From Bacteroidia bacterium (GTDB taxonomy: Bacteria; Bacteroidota; Bacteroidia; Chitinophagales; Chitinophagaceae): 64,000 nucleotides of DNA. The stretch spans positions 548,806 to 612,805 of the forward strand of contig JAUICZ010000001.1 of assembly GCA_030429205.1 (NCBI GenBank). Reading direction: 5' to 3'. Under the pieces are notes generated by a model. It made no database searches. It was not told the DNA's origin and was given only the letters and a program-made list of their open reading frames with translations. Position numbers and translations under genes: made by a program. This document shows, piece by piece, positions 35,814 to 43,874 of this stretch (positions are counted from its first letter, which is position 1; each line of letters starts with the position of its first letter).

Positions 35814-36884
35814 TTAGTTAAGTGCCCACAATATCACTGCACCTGTTATCAGCATGTTTATTAATGCCAAAGGTATCAGCGATCTCCATCCCAATCTCAT
35901 TAGTTGGTCGTACCTGAAACGTGGTAACGTCCAACGAACGAACATGAAAAACAATATGATACAAATTACTTTAGTCAATAGTACCAGTACACATATTATT
36001 GTGTACAGTAGCGGGTTCACTGCTTCTGCTACCGCATCCATGAACGGGAAGTTGTAGCCACCGAAGTACAAAGTTGCTATTACCGCAGAGGTAATGAACA
36101 TATTGATGTACTCTGCAAACAGGTAAAAACCCAGTTTCATTGAAGAATACTCCTGATGATAACCCATGTTCAACTCACTCTCACACTCTGCCATATCAAA
36201 AGGTGCACGGTTCAACTCTGCGAATGAACATACTAAGAATATCAAAAAGCCTAATGGCTGTTTAAAGAAGTTCCATGTAAAATAACCGTCAGCCCAAAAA
36301 CCATGTTGTTGACCAACAATCTCTCTCATACTTAAAGAGCCGGTCATCATCAACAAGGCAACAAGGCTGATACCCATTGCCAACTCATAAGATACTGATT
36401 GTGCCGCTGCACGGATACTACTCAGTAGCGAGAACTTATTGTTAGAAGCCCAGCCACCCAACATCACACCGTATACACCTAAGCTCACTACACCAAATAT
36501 GAACAGGATACCTATATTAATATCTGCTACCTGTAAAGAAACAGCATGTCCTGATTCAGTAATATAATCAGGCCCCCATGGTATTACGGCACTGGTCATA
36601 CATGCTGTAAGCATGGCTAAACCCGGACCTAGTATAAATAAGAATTTGGTAGAAGAGTCCGGAATGATCTCTTCTTTAAAGAAAAGCTTACCACCATCTG
36701 CAAGTGGTTGTAACAAACCCAGCGGGCCCGCACGGTTAGGGCCTACACGGTCTTGCATTACTGCAGCTACTTTACGCTCACCCCATGTAGCATACATGGC
36801 CACACCCAAAGAACCCAGCAAGATCACTGATGCCAAGATCAGTTTTTCAATTAAGAATGCTATATCAATTTCTAATAACAGCAT
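35814..36884 (-). CDS. nuoH: NADH-quinone oxidoreductase subunit H
   Basis: A 356-residue membrane subunit that forms the quinone channel with NuoB and NuoD. It has 'GERKVAAVMQDRVGPNRAGP', 'FAELNRAPFDMAECESELNMGYHQEYSSMKLGFYLFAEY' and eight helices. The acidic loop in 'NRAPFDMAECESEL' is the family signature. It starts 32 bases after the nuoG stop. Confidence 0.96.
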   Translation of the reverse strand: MLLLEIDIAFLIEKLILASVILLGSLGVAMYATWGERKVAAVMQDRVGPNRAGPLGLLQPLADGGKLFFKEEIIPDSSTKFLFILGPGLAMLTACMTSAVIPWGPDYITESGHAVSLQVADINIGILFIFGVVSLGVYGVMLGGWASNNKFSLLSSIRAAAQSVSYELAMGISLVALLMMTGSLSMREIVGQQHGFWADGYFTWNFFKQPLGFLIFLVCSFAELNRAPFDMAECESELNMGYHQEYSSMKLGFYLFAEYINMFITSAVIATLYFGGYNFPFMDAVAEAVNPLLYTIICVLVLLTKVICIILFFMFVRWTLPRFRYDQLMRLGWRSLIPLALINMLITGAVILWALN

Positions 36885-36916
36885 AGTGGCGCAAAAGTAA
36901 TTAGTAGTTTAAATAT

Positions 36917-38014
36917 TTACTTGTCTTTATTTTCAAAATCATCAGAATGTGCAGGGCCTTTTATTTCAGACAAGTGCACATTCGGCTTATTCACATCACT
37001 CACCTTGTGTATATCCAGCAACATTCGCGGCTCTTTACCGATCACTTTGTCTATCAATACAGGTTGTTTCTTCGTATTCACGTAATGACCTTGTGATATT
37101 ACACTATGGCGACTGATATTCGCCGGACCTTCTATCACCCAGTCTTTAGTTTCTTTCTTTTCAAAACGACACTCGTTACAGATCCAGTCTTCTACCTCAC
37201 CCCATTCATCCTTACGGGCCGTTACGCGGAATACCTCATCACCACGCATCCATAAACGAACCTTACCGCAACATTTAGGGTTATCACAATCACGATGTGC
37301 ATTCATTGGTTTAGTAAACCATACACGATTCTTAAATCGGAATGTTTTATCTGTCAATGCACCAACAGGGCAAACATCAATTACATTACCTATAAAATCG
37401 TTCTTCAGGTTCTTACCTAATAATGTACTGATCTCTGCTTTATCACCACGTTCCAATACACCATGCTCACGGTCACCATCAGCAATTTGGTTCGCAGTAT
37501 ACACACAACGGTAGCACAATATGCAACGCGTCATGTGTAGTGATATATAATCACCAATATCTTCTTTCTCGAAAGTTCTTCTGTCAAACTCGTAGCGTGT
37601 ACCTTCTGTACCGTGCTCGTAGCTCAGATCCTGCAAGTGACACTCACCTGCCTGATCACATACAGGACAATCCAGCGGGTGGTTGATCAACAACATCTCT
37701 ACCACACCTTTACGTGCTTCCAACACCCTCGGCGAAGTAATATTCTTCACCTCCATACCGTCCATCACACCTGTACGGCAACTAGCCATTAGTTTAGGCA
37801 TCGGGCGCGGGTCTTTCTCAGAGCCCTTGCACACTTCTACCAAACATGTACGGCACTTACCACCACTACCTTCCAGCTTGCTGTAATAGCACATAGCCGG
37901 CGGCGTTACATCACCACCAATCTTGCGGGCAGCCTGTAAAATGGTTGTGCCCGGATCCACCTCTACGGTGATGTTATCGATTGTTACTTTAAACTTTTGT
38001 GCCTGTTCAGACAT
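36917..38014 (-). CDS. nuoG: NADH-quinone oxidoreductase subunit G, short form
   Basis: A 365-residue NuoG that has the iron-sulfur part but not the large molybdopterin-type domain; the classical subunit has about 700-900 residues. Ligands seen are N1b C42/C54/C57/C79, N5 H112/C116/C119/C125, and N4 C164/C167/C170/C215. A small remnant of the third domain follows, with C243/C248/C249 and C279/C282, then about 80 residues of unique tail. I recall short NuoG in other Bacteroidota, so this is probably lineage-typical and not a broken gene. No stop or frameshift is seen. It lies 15 bases after nuoF. Confidence 0.93.
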   Translation of the reverse strand: MSEQAQKFKVTIDNITVEVDPGTTILQAARKIGGDVTPPAMCYYSKLEGSGGKCRTCLVEVCKGSEKDPRPMPKLMASCRTGVMDGMEVKNITSPRVLEARKGVVEMLLINHPLDCPVCDQAGECHLQDLSYEHGTEGTRYEFDRRTFEKEDIGDYISLHMTRCILCYRCVYTANQIADGDREHGVLERGDKAEISTLLGKNLKNDFIGNVIDVCPVGALTDKTFRFKNRVWFTKPMNAHRDCDNPKCCGKVRLWMRGDEVFRVTARKDEWGEVEDWICNECRFEKKETKDWVIEGPANISRHSVISQGHYVNTKKQPVLIDKVIGKEPRMLLDIHKVSDVNKPNVHLSEIKGPAHSDDFENKDK

Positions 38015-38029
38015 ATTCGTTCTTGTATT

Positions 38030-39385
38030 TTAAGCATCTGCTTCCACTACCGGTGGTAATGGGTCTGCATAATGCGCTAAACCAAAATTTCTTTTTTGCG
38101 ACTCCTCAGGATTGTTCACGTGCCATTCAAACTCATCGCGGAAGTGACGGATAGCAGCTGCTACCGGCCATGCTGCCGCATCACCTAACGGGCAGATAGT
38201 ATTACCTTCTATCTTACCTTGTATATCCCAAAGTAATTCTATATCGCTCATCTTGCCTTTACCAGACTCGATGTTCTTCAATATTTTGTACATCCAGCCT
38301 GTACCCTCACGGCACGGGCTACACTGTCCGCAACTCTCGTGGTTGTAGAAATGTGCCAATGTCATTGTATGCCTTACCACACACTGATCTTCGTCCATTA
38401 CAATGAAACCGCCAGACCCCATCATGGTACCTGTTTGGAAACCACCATCAGACAAACTCTCATAGTTCATATAACGGGTTTCACCTTTTGCAGTCTTCAA
38501 CAACAAGTTTGCCGGTACTATCGGCACTGACGATCCACCGGGGATACAAGCCTTCAAACGTTTACCATTAGGTATGCCACCACAATACTCATCAGAGAAG
38601 ATAAACTCTTCTACAGAGATGGTCATATCTATTTCATATACACCAGGCTTATTGATATTACCACATGCAGATATCAACTTAGTACCTGTAGAGCGGCCTA
38701 CACCTATTTTAGCATACTCTTCGCCACCCATATTAATAATAGGTACTACTGCTGCTAATGTCTCTACGTTGTTAACCACTGTTGGTCTGCCCCATGCACC
38801 TTTTACGGCCGGGAACGGAGGTTTGATACGCGGGTTACCACGCTTACCTTCTAAACTTTCCAACAATGCTGTTTCCTCACCACAGATGTAAGCACCTGCA
38901 CCACGTTGCACATATATTTCACAATCAAAGCCTGTACCCAGAATGTTTTTACCTAACCATCCGTTGGCTTTAGCTTCTTCAATTGCCTGCTCTAAAATAT
39001 CTACTATCCACGCGTACTCTCCACGAATGTATATGTACGTCATGTTACTGCCCAACGCAAAACTGCTGACGATCAAACCCTCTATCAATAAGTGAGGGAT
39101 GAACTCCATTAAGTAGCGGTCTTTGAATGTGCCCGGTTCAGATTCATCCGCATTACATACCAAGTGACGCGGCACACCTTCCGGCTTAGCCAGAAAGCTC
39201 CATTTTAAACCAGTAGGGAAACCTGCACCACCACGACCACGCAAGCCGCTTGCCTTCACCTCTTCCACTATTTCTTCAGGCGTCATCTTCAACGCCTTTT
39301 CTACTGAGCGGTACCCGCCATTCTTGCGATAAGCATCGTAATAACGAATGCCCTCAACATGTGCGTGTTCTAATAGTAGTTTCAT
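38030..39385 (-). CDS. nuoF: NADH-quinone oxidoreductase subunit F
   Basis: The 451-residue NADH- and FMN-binding subunit. Glycine-rich NADH/FMN sites are 'SGLRGRGGAGFPTGLKW' (47-63) and 'CNADESEPGTFKDR' (77-90), with 'GAGAYICGEETALLESLEG' at 162-180. Cluster N3 ligands are C352/C355/C358 ('SCGQCSPCREGTGW') and C398. It is preceded by two unrelated genes where nuoE would normally be, with a 29-base gap. The length is normal. Confidence 0.96.
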   Translation of the reverse strand: MKLLLEHAHVEGIRYYDAYRKNGGYRSVEKALKMTPEEIVEEVKASGLRGRGGAGFPTGLKWSFLAKPEGVPRHLVCNADESEPGTFKDRYLMEFIPHLLIEGLIVSSFALGSNMTYIYIRGEYAWIVDILEQAIEEAKANGWLGKNILGTGFDCEIYVQRGAGAYICGEETALLESLEGKRGNPRIKPPFPAVKGAWGRPTVVNNVETLAAVVPIINMGGEEYAKIGVGRSTGTKLISACGNINKPGVYEIDMTISVEEFIFSDEYCGGIPNGKRLKACIPGGSSVPIVPANLLLKTAKGETRYMNYESLSDGGFQTGTMMGSGGFIVMDEDQCVVRHTMTLAHFYNHESCGQCSPCREGTGWMYKILKNIESGKGKMSDIELLWDIQGKIEGNTICPLGDAAAWPVAAAIRHFRDEFEWHVNNPEESQKRNFGLAHYADPLPPVVEADA

Positions 39386-39414
39386 ATTTACTTAAAGCCC
39401 TGTTACGGGGCGGT

Positions 39415-39891
39415 TTATTTCTCGTTAGATATGCTTTGCCTGTTCAGCAGCTGCCACCTTCCTTTTTCAAATATCCATGTCTGCATCACATGCAGATCGA
39501 ACACCAAATGCTCATGCTCTTTATAATCTACATCAAAAATTCCATCGCCACGTACTGTTGCTATATTATCATGTAGTATCACCTCCAATTTAGGCTGGTC
39601 TACTTTATGATATATCAACGTACCATTATAAAGATCATCTTTCAGTTCCTGCTTGTTCTCTATCCAACCGTTACTATGCCCGTACGATAGCTTTTTGTGC
39701 AGCAAGTTGTTAAGAGCGCCGGTATCTCTGCTTACTAATGCAGCATTAAACTTAAGTGCCGTTTCCTGAACATCACCACGATTATGAGTAATAGCCCCTA
39801 CCAATTTAGCAGATTCCGGCTGCTCTGTGGCTTCACCACAAGCTGCCAGTAATATGAGTAATGATATGGTTGCTATATACCTCAAAGTCAA
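39415..39891 (-). CDS. DUF4440/SnoaL-like lipoprotein inside the nuo operon
   Basis: A 158-residue protein with lipobox 'LILLAAC' (Cys18), then an NTF2-like fold: 'VQETALKFNAALVSRDTGALNNLL' (helices), 'LSYGHSNG' and 'HVMQTWIFEKGRWQLLNRQ' (end strands). This is the DUF4440 / SnoaL-like family, whose members bind small ligands or are enzymes. It is a lipoprotein, so it cannot be a subunit of the cytoplasmic arm. Its start overlaps the end of the SRPBCC gene by four bases. Function in respiration is not shown. Confidence 0.8.
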   Translation of the reverse strand: MTLRYIATISLLILLAACGEATEQPESAKLVGAITHNRGDVQETALKFNAALVSRDTGALNNLLHKKLSYGHSNGWIENKQELKDDLYNGTLIYHKVDQPKLEVILHDNIATVRGDGIFDVDYKEHEHLVFDLHVMQTWIFEKGRWQLLNRQSISNEK

Positions 39892-40292
39892 ATACTGTTT
39901 TCTAATAAATAGGTTTCTATCGGCCCGAAGAAATGTTCTGTCCAGCCAGAGGCATGTCCGTCCATTTCTTTTTGGTTTGGTAAACCTATATGTCTCAATT
40001 CTACTTTCGTCGAACCGTTTTCTTCTATCAATTTATAATACACTTCAGACGGCTTTACCTCATTTTCCCAATCGCTACTCTTCCATGTATATGCCAACTC
40101 GTTATCTCCTACCTTCAATATTTCGCCACTCACCCATCCATCAAACATCTCAAACTTTCCACCTACCTGTTTTTCTATCACTGCATCTCCGCCTCCCCAT
40201 ACTTTTATTTGTTCAGGCTCTGTCAGCAACTGCATTACTTTATCCGGCGTTACCGGCAAATAAAACTCTAATGTCAGGTCGTAAGCCATCAT
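39888..40292 (-). CDS. SRPBCC/AHSA1-domain protein inside the nuo operon
   Basis: A 134-residue START-like (SRPBCC/AHSA1) protein: 'FYLPVTPDKVMQLLTEPEQIKVWGG' at the start, 'GEILKVGDNELAYTWKSSDW' in the middle, and 'VELRHIGLPNQKEMDGHASGW' at the end. Its ATG overlaps the nuoE stop as TAATG, so translation is probably coupled to nuoE. It is the first of two unrelated genes that separate nuoE from nuoF. No ArsR gene lies next to it, unlike the SRPBCC gene at 26.9 kb. The ligand is unknown. Confidence 0.82.
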   Translation of the reverse strand: MMAYDLTLEFYLPVTPDKVMQLLTEPEQIKVWGGGDAVIEKQVGGKFEMFDGWVSGEILKVGDNELAYTWKSSDWENEVKPSEVYYKLIEENGSTKVELRHIGLPNQKEMDGHASGWTEHFFGPIETYLLENSI

Positions 40293-40792
40293 TAGTTAGT
40301 TGCTGCTGCTCTTAGCTCATCTATCAGTTCGTCTATCTTCTCCTTCGTCAAAAATTCTTTATAGTGTTTACCCAACTGCATCATAGGAGCATATCCGCAA
40401 GCTCCCAAACATTCTGCAGGTTTCAAAGTAAACAAGCCATCATCTGTAGTTTCTCCTGCCTGTATGCCCAACTTCTCTTTCACATAGCTAATGATCTCGT
40501 CGCTGCCATTCAACATACAAGGGCCTGTCTGGCAAATCTCTAAAACGTATTTACCAACCGGCTTCAGGTTGAACATGGTATAGAAAGTAGCTACTTCGTA
40601 CACCTCTATCGGCGTGATATCTAGAAGCTCTGCTACGTAATCCATAACAGGCACATCCAACCAACCGTCAAACTCTTCCTGCGCAACATGCAATACAGGT
40701 ATCACAGCACTTTTCTGCTTCCCCTCAGGGTAGCGCGCCATGATCTTTTTTACTTCGTTCAGTTTTTCTTCGCTAAACTTTACCATATTCAA
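40292..40792 (-). CDS. nuoE: NADH-quinone oxidoreductase subunit E
   Basis: A 166-residue thioredoxin-like subunit with one [2Fe-2S] cluster (N1a). The ligands are C87 and C92 ('CQTGPC') and C128 and C132 ('ECLGACG'). The helical N-terminus 'LNEVKKIMARYPEGKQKSAVIPVLHVAQEEFDGWL' is split here only for description and matches residues 11-45. It lies 28 bases after nuoD. Confidence 0.96.
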   Translation of the reverse strand: MNMVKFSEEKLNEVKKIMARYPEGKQKSAVIPVLHVAQEEFDGWLDVPVMDYVAELLDITPIEVYEVATFYTMFNLKPVGKYVLEICQTGPCMLNGSDEIISYVKEKLGIQAGETTDDGLFTLKPAECLGACGYAPMMQLGKHYKEFLTKEKIDELIDELRAAATN

Positions 40793-40820
40793 AACCTCAA
40801 AGGCTTTCTAAATTATTTAC

Positions 40821-42065
40821 TTAAGCATCCAGCTCACCTGCAATTACATTCAGGCTACTCAATGCAATGATCGCATCACTCAACAAACCACCTTGAATTA
40901 TCTCAGGGAATGCCTGATAATAAATAAAGCATGGCCTGCGGAAATGCAGACGGTAAGCACAACGGCCACCATCACTAATTAAATAAAACCCTAGTTCTCC
41001 ATTTGCACCTTCTACCGAATGATATACCTCACCCGGAAGCACGTCTATTTCGCCCATCACCATTTTAAAGTGATAGATCAATGCTTCCATCTTAGTATAT
41101 ACATCTTCTTTTGGTGGTAGATGATATTTATCTGCTTCCTCAGCATAGAATACATCCTTCTGCGTCGGATCGTCTTTTTCCAGTTGTTGTATTTTCTCAA
41201 CCGCTTGTTTTACGATGCTCAGGCTTTCCCATATCTCTATGTTACGCACTAAGTATCTATCGTAAACATCACCGGTTGTACCGGTTGGTATCTTGAAATC
41301 AAAATCTTCGTAAGAACTGTAAGGATGCGCCACACGTACATCGTAATCAACACCTGCTGCACGAAGGTTAGGGCCTGTAAAGCCATAGTTCAATGCGCGC
41401 TCTGCACTGATAGGACCAGCACCAATGCACCTGTCCATGAAAATGCGGTTACGCGTTAGCAGGTCTTCAAACTCCTTCATCACAGCAGGGAAACCCTCTA
41501 TGAACTTGTCTATCTTCTGCCATGCTACATCAGTAAAATTACGCTCAAAACCACCGACACGACCCATGTTTGTGGTTAAACGAGAACCACATATCTCTTC
41601 ATATATCTCATAAATCAGCTCACGCCATTGGAAGACATATGTAAATGCTGTTAATGCTCCTGTATCCACACCTACTACAGAGTTACAGATCAGGTGGTCT
41701 GCAATACGTGCCAGCTCCATCACCAGCACACGCATATAATCAACACGCTTGGGGGTTTTAATACCCAATAGCTTTTCGATCGTCATGTGCCACCCCATAT
41801 TGTTGATAGGTGCCGAACAATAGTTCAGCCTATCGGTAAGCGGTGTTACCTGATAGTATGGGCGACGCTCTGCAATTTTCTCAAACGCACGGTGTATGTA
41901 CCCGCAAGTTTGCTTGGCACTGTACACACGTTCACCATCTATCTCCAATATATTCTCGAAGATACCGTGCGTGGCAGGGTGTGTGGGACCAAGGTTAAGC
42001 GTTGTGGTTTGCTTATTGATGGCCTCGTCTGCCAGTTGAATATTTTGATGTTCTTGCTCAGACAT
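40821..42065 (-). CDS. nuoD: NADH-quinone oxidoreductase subunit D
   Basis: The 414-residue 49-kDa-type subunit that forms the quinone site. 'LGPTHPATHGIFENI' holds the conserved His pair, 'GYIHRAFEKIAERRPYYQ' and 'AARAIDHLI'-like regions follow, and the C-terminus has 'GEVYHSVEGANGELGFYLISDG' and 'DAIIALSSLNVIAGELDA'. NuoC and NuoD are separate genes here. It starts 27 bases after nuoC. Confidence 0.96.
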   Translation of the reverse strand: MSEQEHQNIQLADEAINKQTTTLNLGPTHPATHGIFENILEIDGERVYSAKQTCGYIHRAFEKIAERRPYYQVTPLTDRLNYCSAPINNMGWHMTIEKLLGIKTPKRVDYMRVLVMELARIADHLICNSVVGVDTGALTAFTYVFQWRELIYEIYEEICGSRLTTNMGRVGGFERNFTDVAWQKIDKFIEGFPAVMKEFEDLLTRNRIFMDRCIGAGPISAERALNYGFTGPNLRAAGVDYDVRVAHPYSSYEDFDFKIPTGTTGDVYDRYLVRNIEIWESLSIVKQAVEKIQQLEKDDPTQKDVFYAEEADKYHLPPKEDVYTKMEALIYHFKMVMGEIDVLPGEVYHSVEGANGELGFYLISDGGRCAYRLHFRRPCFIYYQAFPEIIQGGLLSDAIIALSSLNVIAGELDA

Positions 42066-42092
42066 TATTGCCTTAAGTCAGTTTTATACGTT

Positions 42093-42608
42093 TTAAAATG
42101 CATCTCCGCGACCAAACATCTCGTCGTCCTTATCGGTACGGGTTGGGTCTTCCATCGGGAACTCTTTCCTCATCGGGAAGTGTTCCATCTCATCTACATT
42201 CAAAATCCTTCTCAAATCAGGATGCCCAACGAAATTGACACCAAAGAAATCATAAGTTTCACGTTCCATCCAGTTGGCTGCCGAAAACAGCTCTACAGAC
42301 GACTGTATATCAGGCTGCTCTACAGGTACATAAGCCTTTAACCTTATGCGAAAACCCGCCACCATATTATACATATGGTATACAACACATAGCTCCTCGC
42401 CCTTTCTATCCGGGTAATGCACCCCTGTCAAATCAGTCATGAAACGAAAAGCCAGCTCATCATCATCGTGTAGAAACTGCAATACCTGCATATTGATATC
42501 AGCAGGCATAGTACACGTCAACAAGCCATACTGCTCTTCCCATTCAGTGAGCGACTCACCAAACTTATCCGTTAAACGCTTTTTTACTATTTCGTTGGTC
42601 AATGCCAT
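42093..42608 (-). CDS. nuoC: NADH-quinone oxidoreductase subunit C
   Basis: A 171-residue 30-kDa-type subunit. Features are 'FRFMTDLTGVHYPDRKGEELCVVYHM' in the middle and the signature 'WMERETYDFFGVNFVGHPDLRRIL' near the end, with 'HFPMRKEFPMEDPTR' after it. It contacts NuoD in the cytoplasmic arm and has no cofactor. It lies 16 bases after nuoB. Confidence 0.95.
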   Translation of the reverse strand: MALTNEIVKKRLTDKFGESLTEWEEQYGLLTCTMPADINMQVLQFLHDDDELAFRFMTDLTGVHYPDRKGEELCVVYHMYNMVAGFRIRLKAYVPVEQPDIQSSVELFSAANWMERETYDFFGVNFVGHPDLRRILNVDEMEHFPMRKEFPMEDPTRTDKDDEMFGRGDAF

Positions 42609-42624
42609 TATCTATTCAAATATC

Positions 42625-43188
42625 TTATTGTATGCCGTAGCTTTCTAGTAATGCCTTGTATGGTTCACTGTTTCTGCGGCGCAAACTTTCGTTATGAGCC
42701 AGCTTCTGCACATGCATAATGCCTTCCAGTATAGCCTCCGGACGCGGAGGGCAGCCTGAAACATATACATCTACCGGTATTACCTGATCTATACCCTGTA
42801 GCACAGAGTAAGAATCGAATATCCCACCGCTGGATGCACAAGCACCTATTGCTATAACCCAGCGAGGTTCTGCCATTTGCAGATATACCTGGCGCAATAT
42901 CGGAGCCATCTTCTTAGCTATAGTACCCGCTACAAGTAAAACATCGCACTGGCGCGGGGTAAAACCCATACGCTCCGACCCGAAACGTGCCAAATCGTAG
43001 TTGGCTCCCATAGTTGCCATAAACTCAATACCACAACAAGATGTGGCAAAAGGTAATGGCCATAACGAGTTACTACGTGCCAGACCGATGATCTTATCAA
43101 ATTTGGTCGCCATGAACCCCTCTCCGGAATACCCTTCAGGTATCTCCGACATCTTCACATTGCTATTATACTGTACCGGACGTCCCAT
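42625..43188 (-). CDS. nuoB: NADH-quinone oxidoreductase subunit B
   Basis: A 187-residue PSST-type subunit with the terminal cluster N2. The ligands are C51/C52 ('TSCCGIEFMA'), C117 ('IGACASSGG') and C146 ('VSGCPPRPEA'). The two adjacent cysteines are characteristic. It lies 52 bases after nuoA. Confidence 0.96.
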   Translation of the reverse strand: MGRPVQYNSNVKMSEIPEGYSGEGFMATKFDKIIGLARSNSLWPLPFATSCCGIEFMATMGANYDLARFGSERMGFTPRQCDVLLVAGTIAKKMAPILRQVYLQMAEPRWVIAIGACASSGGIFDSYSVLQGIDQVIPVDVYVSGCPPRPEAILEGIMHVQKLAHNESLRRRNSEPYKALLESYGIQ

Positions 43189-43240
43189 TATTAAATATGT
43201 TTTTGGTTCATTAGAACTAACAATTCTCCTAAATCAAAGT

Positions 43241-43633
43241 TTAGTCTTCCCACTCTAATGCACCTTTTTTTACAATATATATAAAGCCGCACAAGAAAAA
43301 ACTCACAAACATTACAACAGCCCAAAAGCCTTGCGTGCCCAGCTCTTTAAAGTTTACCGCATACGGGTAAAAGAAAATCACCTCAACATCGAACAACACA
43401 AACAATATTGCTACCAGGAAATACTTAATGGCCATTGGCTGGCGGGCATTACCTACAGACGGGATACCACTCTCAAAGTTGATGAGTTTATCAGAAGTTC
43501 TTCTTTTAGGGCCAAGAAAGTGAGTGGCCGCAATTGTAACAACAACGAAGCCTATCGCCACAAAAAGTTGAATGGCTACAGGCAAATAATTGATCGGCGT
43601 ATTTTGCTCAGCCGCCAATAAGAGAATATCCAT
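43241..43633 (-). CDS. nuoA: NADH-quinone oxidoreductase subunit A
   Basis: A 130-residue subunit with three membrane helices. 'YESGIPSVG'-like 'FESGIPSVGNARQPMAIKYF' is the conserved loop next to the quinone site, and 'FLVAILFVLFDVEVIFFYPYAV' is helix 2. It is the first gene of the nuo operon and follows the strong promoter at 43673-43702. Confidence 0.95.
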   Translation of the reverse strand: MDILLLAAEQNTPINYLPVAIQLFVAIGFVVVTIAATHFLGPKRRTSDKLINFESGIPSVGNARQPMAIKYFLVAILFVLFDVEVIFFYPYAVNFKELGTQGFWAVVMFVSFFLCGFIYIVKKGALEWED

Positions 43634-43672
43634 AATTTTTTAGTAGGCCTTGTGCTTATTAAATAAGTATAG

Positions 43673-43702
43673 CAAAGTTAAGTGTATAGCCGAAAATAAC
43701 AA
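43673..43702 (-). promoter_or_regulatory. Promoter of the nuo operon
   Basis: On the minus strand TTG (plus 43700-43702), a 19-base spacer and TAACTTTG (plus 43673-43680) match the Bacteroidota consensus, about 39 bases before the nuoA ATG. It is the best promoter match in the window. Confidence 0.7.
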
Positions 43703-43874
43703 GGGTTATCAGCCCTAAAACATATATAAAAAACACACAGTTGAATGACGTTTGTTGTATGAAAGCCATAATTGGTATGACCAAAGTTCTATTTTGTGTA
43801 ACGAGGTGAACTAAAGTAAGTTTACAGCTTATATTTCACTAGCTTCTGTTTGCCGTACACTAAACGTATACCTA

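Noticed and set aside
36917-38014. Broken nuoG (frameshift or internal stop)
   Set aside because: The frame ends cleanly 32 bases before nuoH, no NuoG-like sequence follows in other frames, and short NuoG is known in Bacteroidota.
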